A stretch of DNA of 15,027 bases, from positions 1 through 15,027 of the forward strand of contig JAIPHI010000053.1 in assembly GCA_021735285.1 (NCBI GenBank), given 5' to 3'. Source of the DNA: Fidelibacterota bacterium. GTDB lineage: Bacteria > Fidelibacterota > UBA2242 > JAFGTP01. The stretch's first letter is position 1, and the number at the start of each line of letters is the position of its first letter. Shown here one piece after another: positions 14,587 to 15,027 of the stretch. The position numbers and the translations under genes are program-made. The notes below the pieces were generated by a model, which ran no database searches, was not told the DNA's origin, and saw only the letters and a list, made by a program, of their open reading frames with translations.

Positions 14587-15027
14587 TTATTTCATCAGGA
14601 CCATCTTTTTGGAGCCAATATGTTTGCCACCAACTTGCATTCTGTAGAAATACAATCCGGATGCAACTCTGGTACCAAGTTCATTTCTAGCATTCCACTG
14701 AACATTGTAACGACCGGCTTTCATATCTTTTGAAACAAGAGTCTTTACTTTCTGACCGAGCATATTGTAAACAGTAAGTTTTACATTAGCAGCTTTTGGT
14801 AAAGCAAACTTGATATTGGTAATCGGGTTGAATGGATTTGGATAATTGCCTTCTAAGGAGAATTCGCTTGGTAAATTTGCTTCCATTAATTTGGCATCAA
14901 TGGCTTTGTTCATCATATTAACAAGGCGGGCATTATAGATATCAGGCCTTTCCGGATCTGCAACTTTAGATTCCAGAGTAACAGTGAAGAGTTTGATTTC
15001 ATTTCCGGCTACAGTCTTGTAACCTTT
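14587..15027 (-). CDS. T9SS-exported protein, C-terminal part only
   Basis: The frame is open to the right edge: 37 codons before the first internal ATG (14916-14914) have no stop, so the gene begins outside the window. What is visible is a linker with mixed charged residues, then a complete type A T9SS sorting domain in the last 85-90 residues: N-Y-P-N-P-F-N-P, L-T-V-Y-N-M-L-G-Q-K-V, W-N-A-R-N-E-L-G, S-G-L-Y-F-Y-R-M and a Lys-rich end. This tail sends the protein across the outer membrane through the T9SS and is removed or attached to the surface. The passenger part, and so the function, is not in the window. A strong terminator follows. Confidence 0.85.
   Translation of the reverse strand, partial: KGYKTVAGNEIKLFTVTLESKVADPERPDIYNARLVNMMNKAIDAKLMEANLPSEFSLEGNYPNPFNPITNIKFALPKAANVKLTVYNMLGQKVKTLVSKDMKAGRYNVQWNARNELGTRVASGLYFYRMQVGGKHIGSKKMVLMK

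Overview
The window is AT-rich (by eye about one third G+C) and reads like a member of the Fibrobacterota-Chlorobiota-Bacteroidota (FCB) supergroup or a nearby candidate phylum such as Ignavibacteria, Calditrichota or Marinimicrobia. Three proteins end in a type IX secretion (T9SS) sorting domain of the YPNPFN type, and signal peptides and a lipobox are present. I cannot assign a genus.

Positions 1-6890, + strand, form a secreted glycan-degradation block. It holds the 3' part of an alpha/beta-hydrolase (prolyl-oligopeptidase-like) gene; a PNGase F-like glycoamidase with a discoidin-like domain and a T9SS tail; 25 bp further on a GH29 alpha-L-fucosidase with a PA14 domain; and a ROK-family regulator. 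The amidase would strip N-glycans from glycoproteins, the fucosidase would trim fucose, and the regulator would sense a released sugar. A 137-bp imperfect palindrome separates the hydrolase gene from the amidase gene.

Positions 6891-7933 are non-coding. They contain one copy (unit A) of a GTAG-headed two-hairpin repeat and a larger fold-back repeat. Positions 7934-12528, - strand, are a translationally coupled pair: a 1321-residue T9SS-exported protein built of tandem cadherin/Ig-like domains, followed by a TPR lipoprotein.

Positions 12529-14586 are the most unusual part. Eight further copies (one degenerate) of the two-hairpin repeat surround a broken REP-associated tyrosine transposase (RAYT) gene. 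Every unit but one begins with GTAG, the tetranucleotide known to head E. coli REPs and to be recognised by its RAYT. The first hairpin is an 8-9 bp stem; the second usually has a TCAAT loop on stems whose sequence changes while pairing is kept. The stop codon of the RAYT gene lies inside the GTAG of the adjacent unit. The RAYT can be rebuilt by hand as about 211 residues over 13992-13069: it carries a frameshift at a seven-A run and is split by a 284-bp inverted-repeat element (13434-13717) flanked by ATTCC direct repeats. Removing the element and one ATTCC copy restores the family sequence in frame. The window is therefore a REP/BIME-RAYT system in decay, with a second mobile element inserted in it.

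Positions 14587-15027, - strand, are the 3' end of another T9SS-exported protein with a strong terminator.
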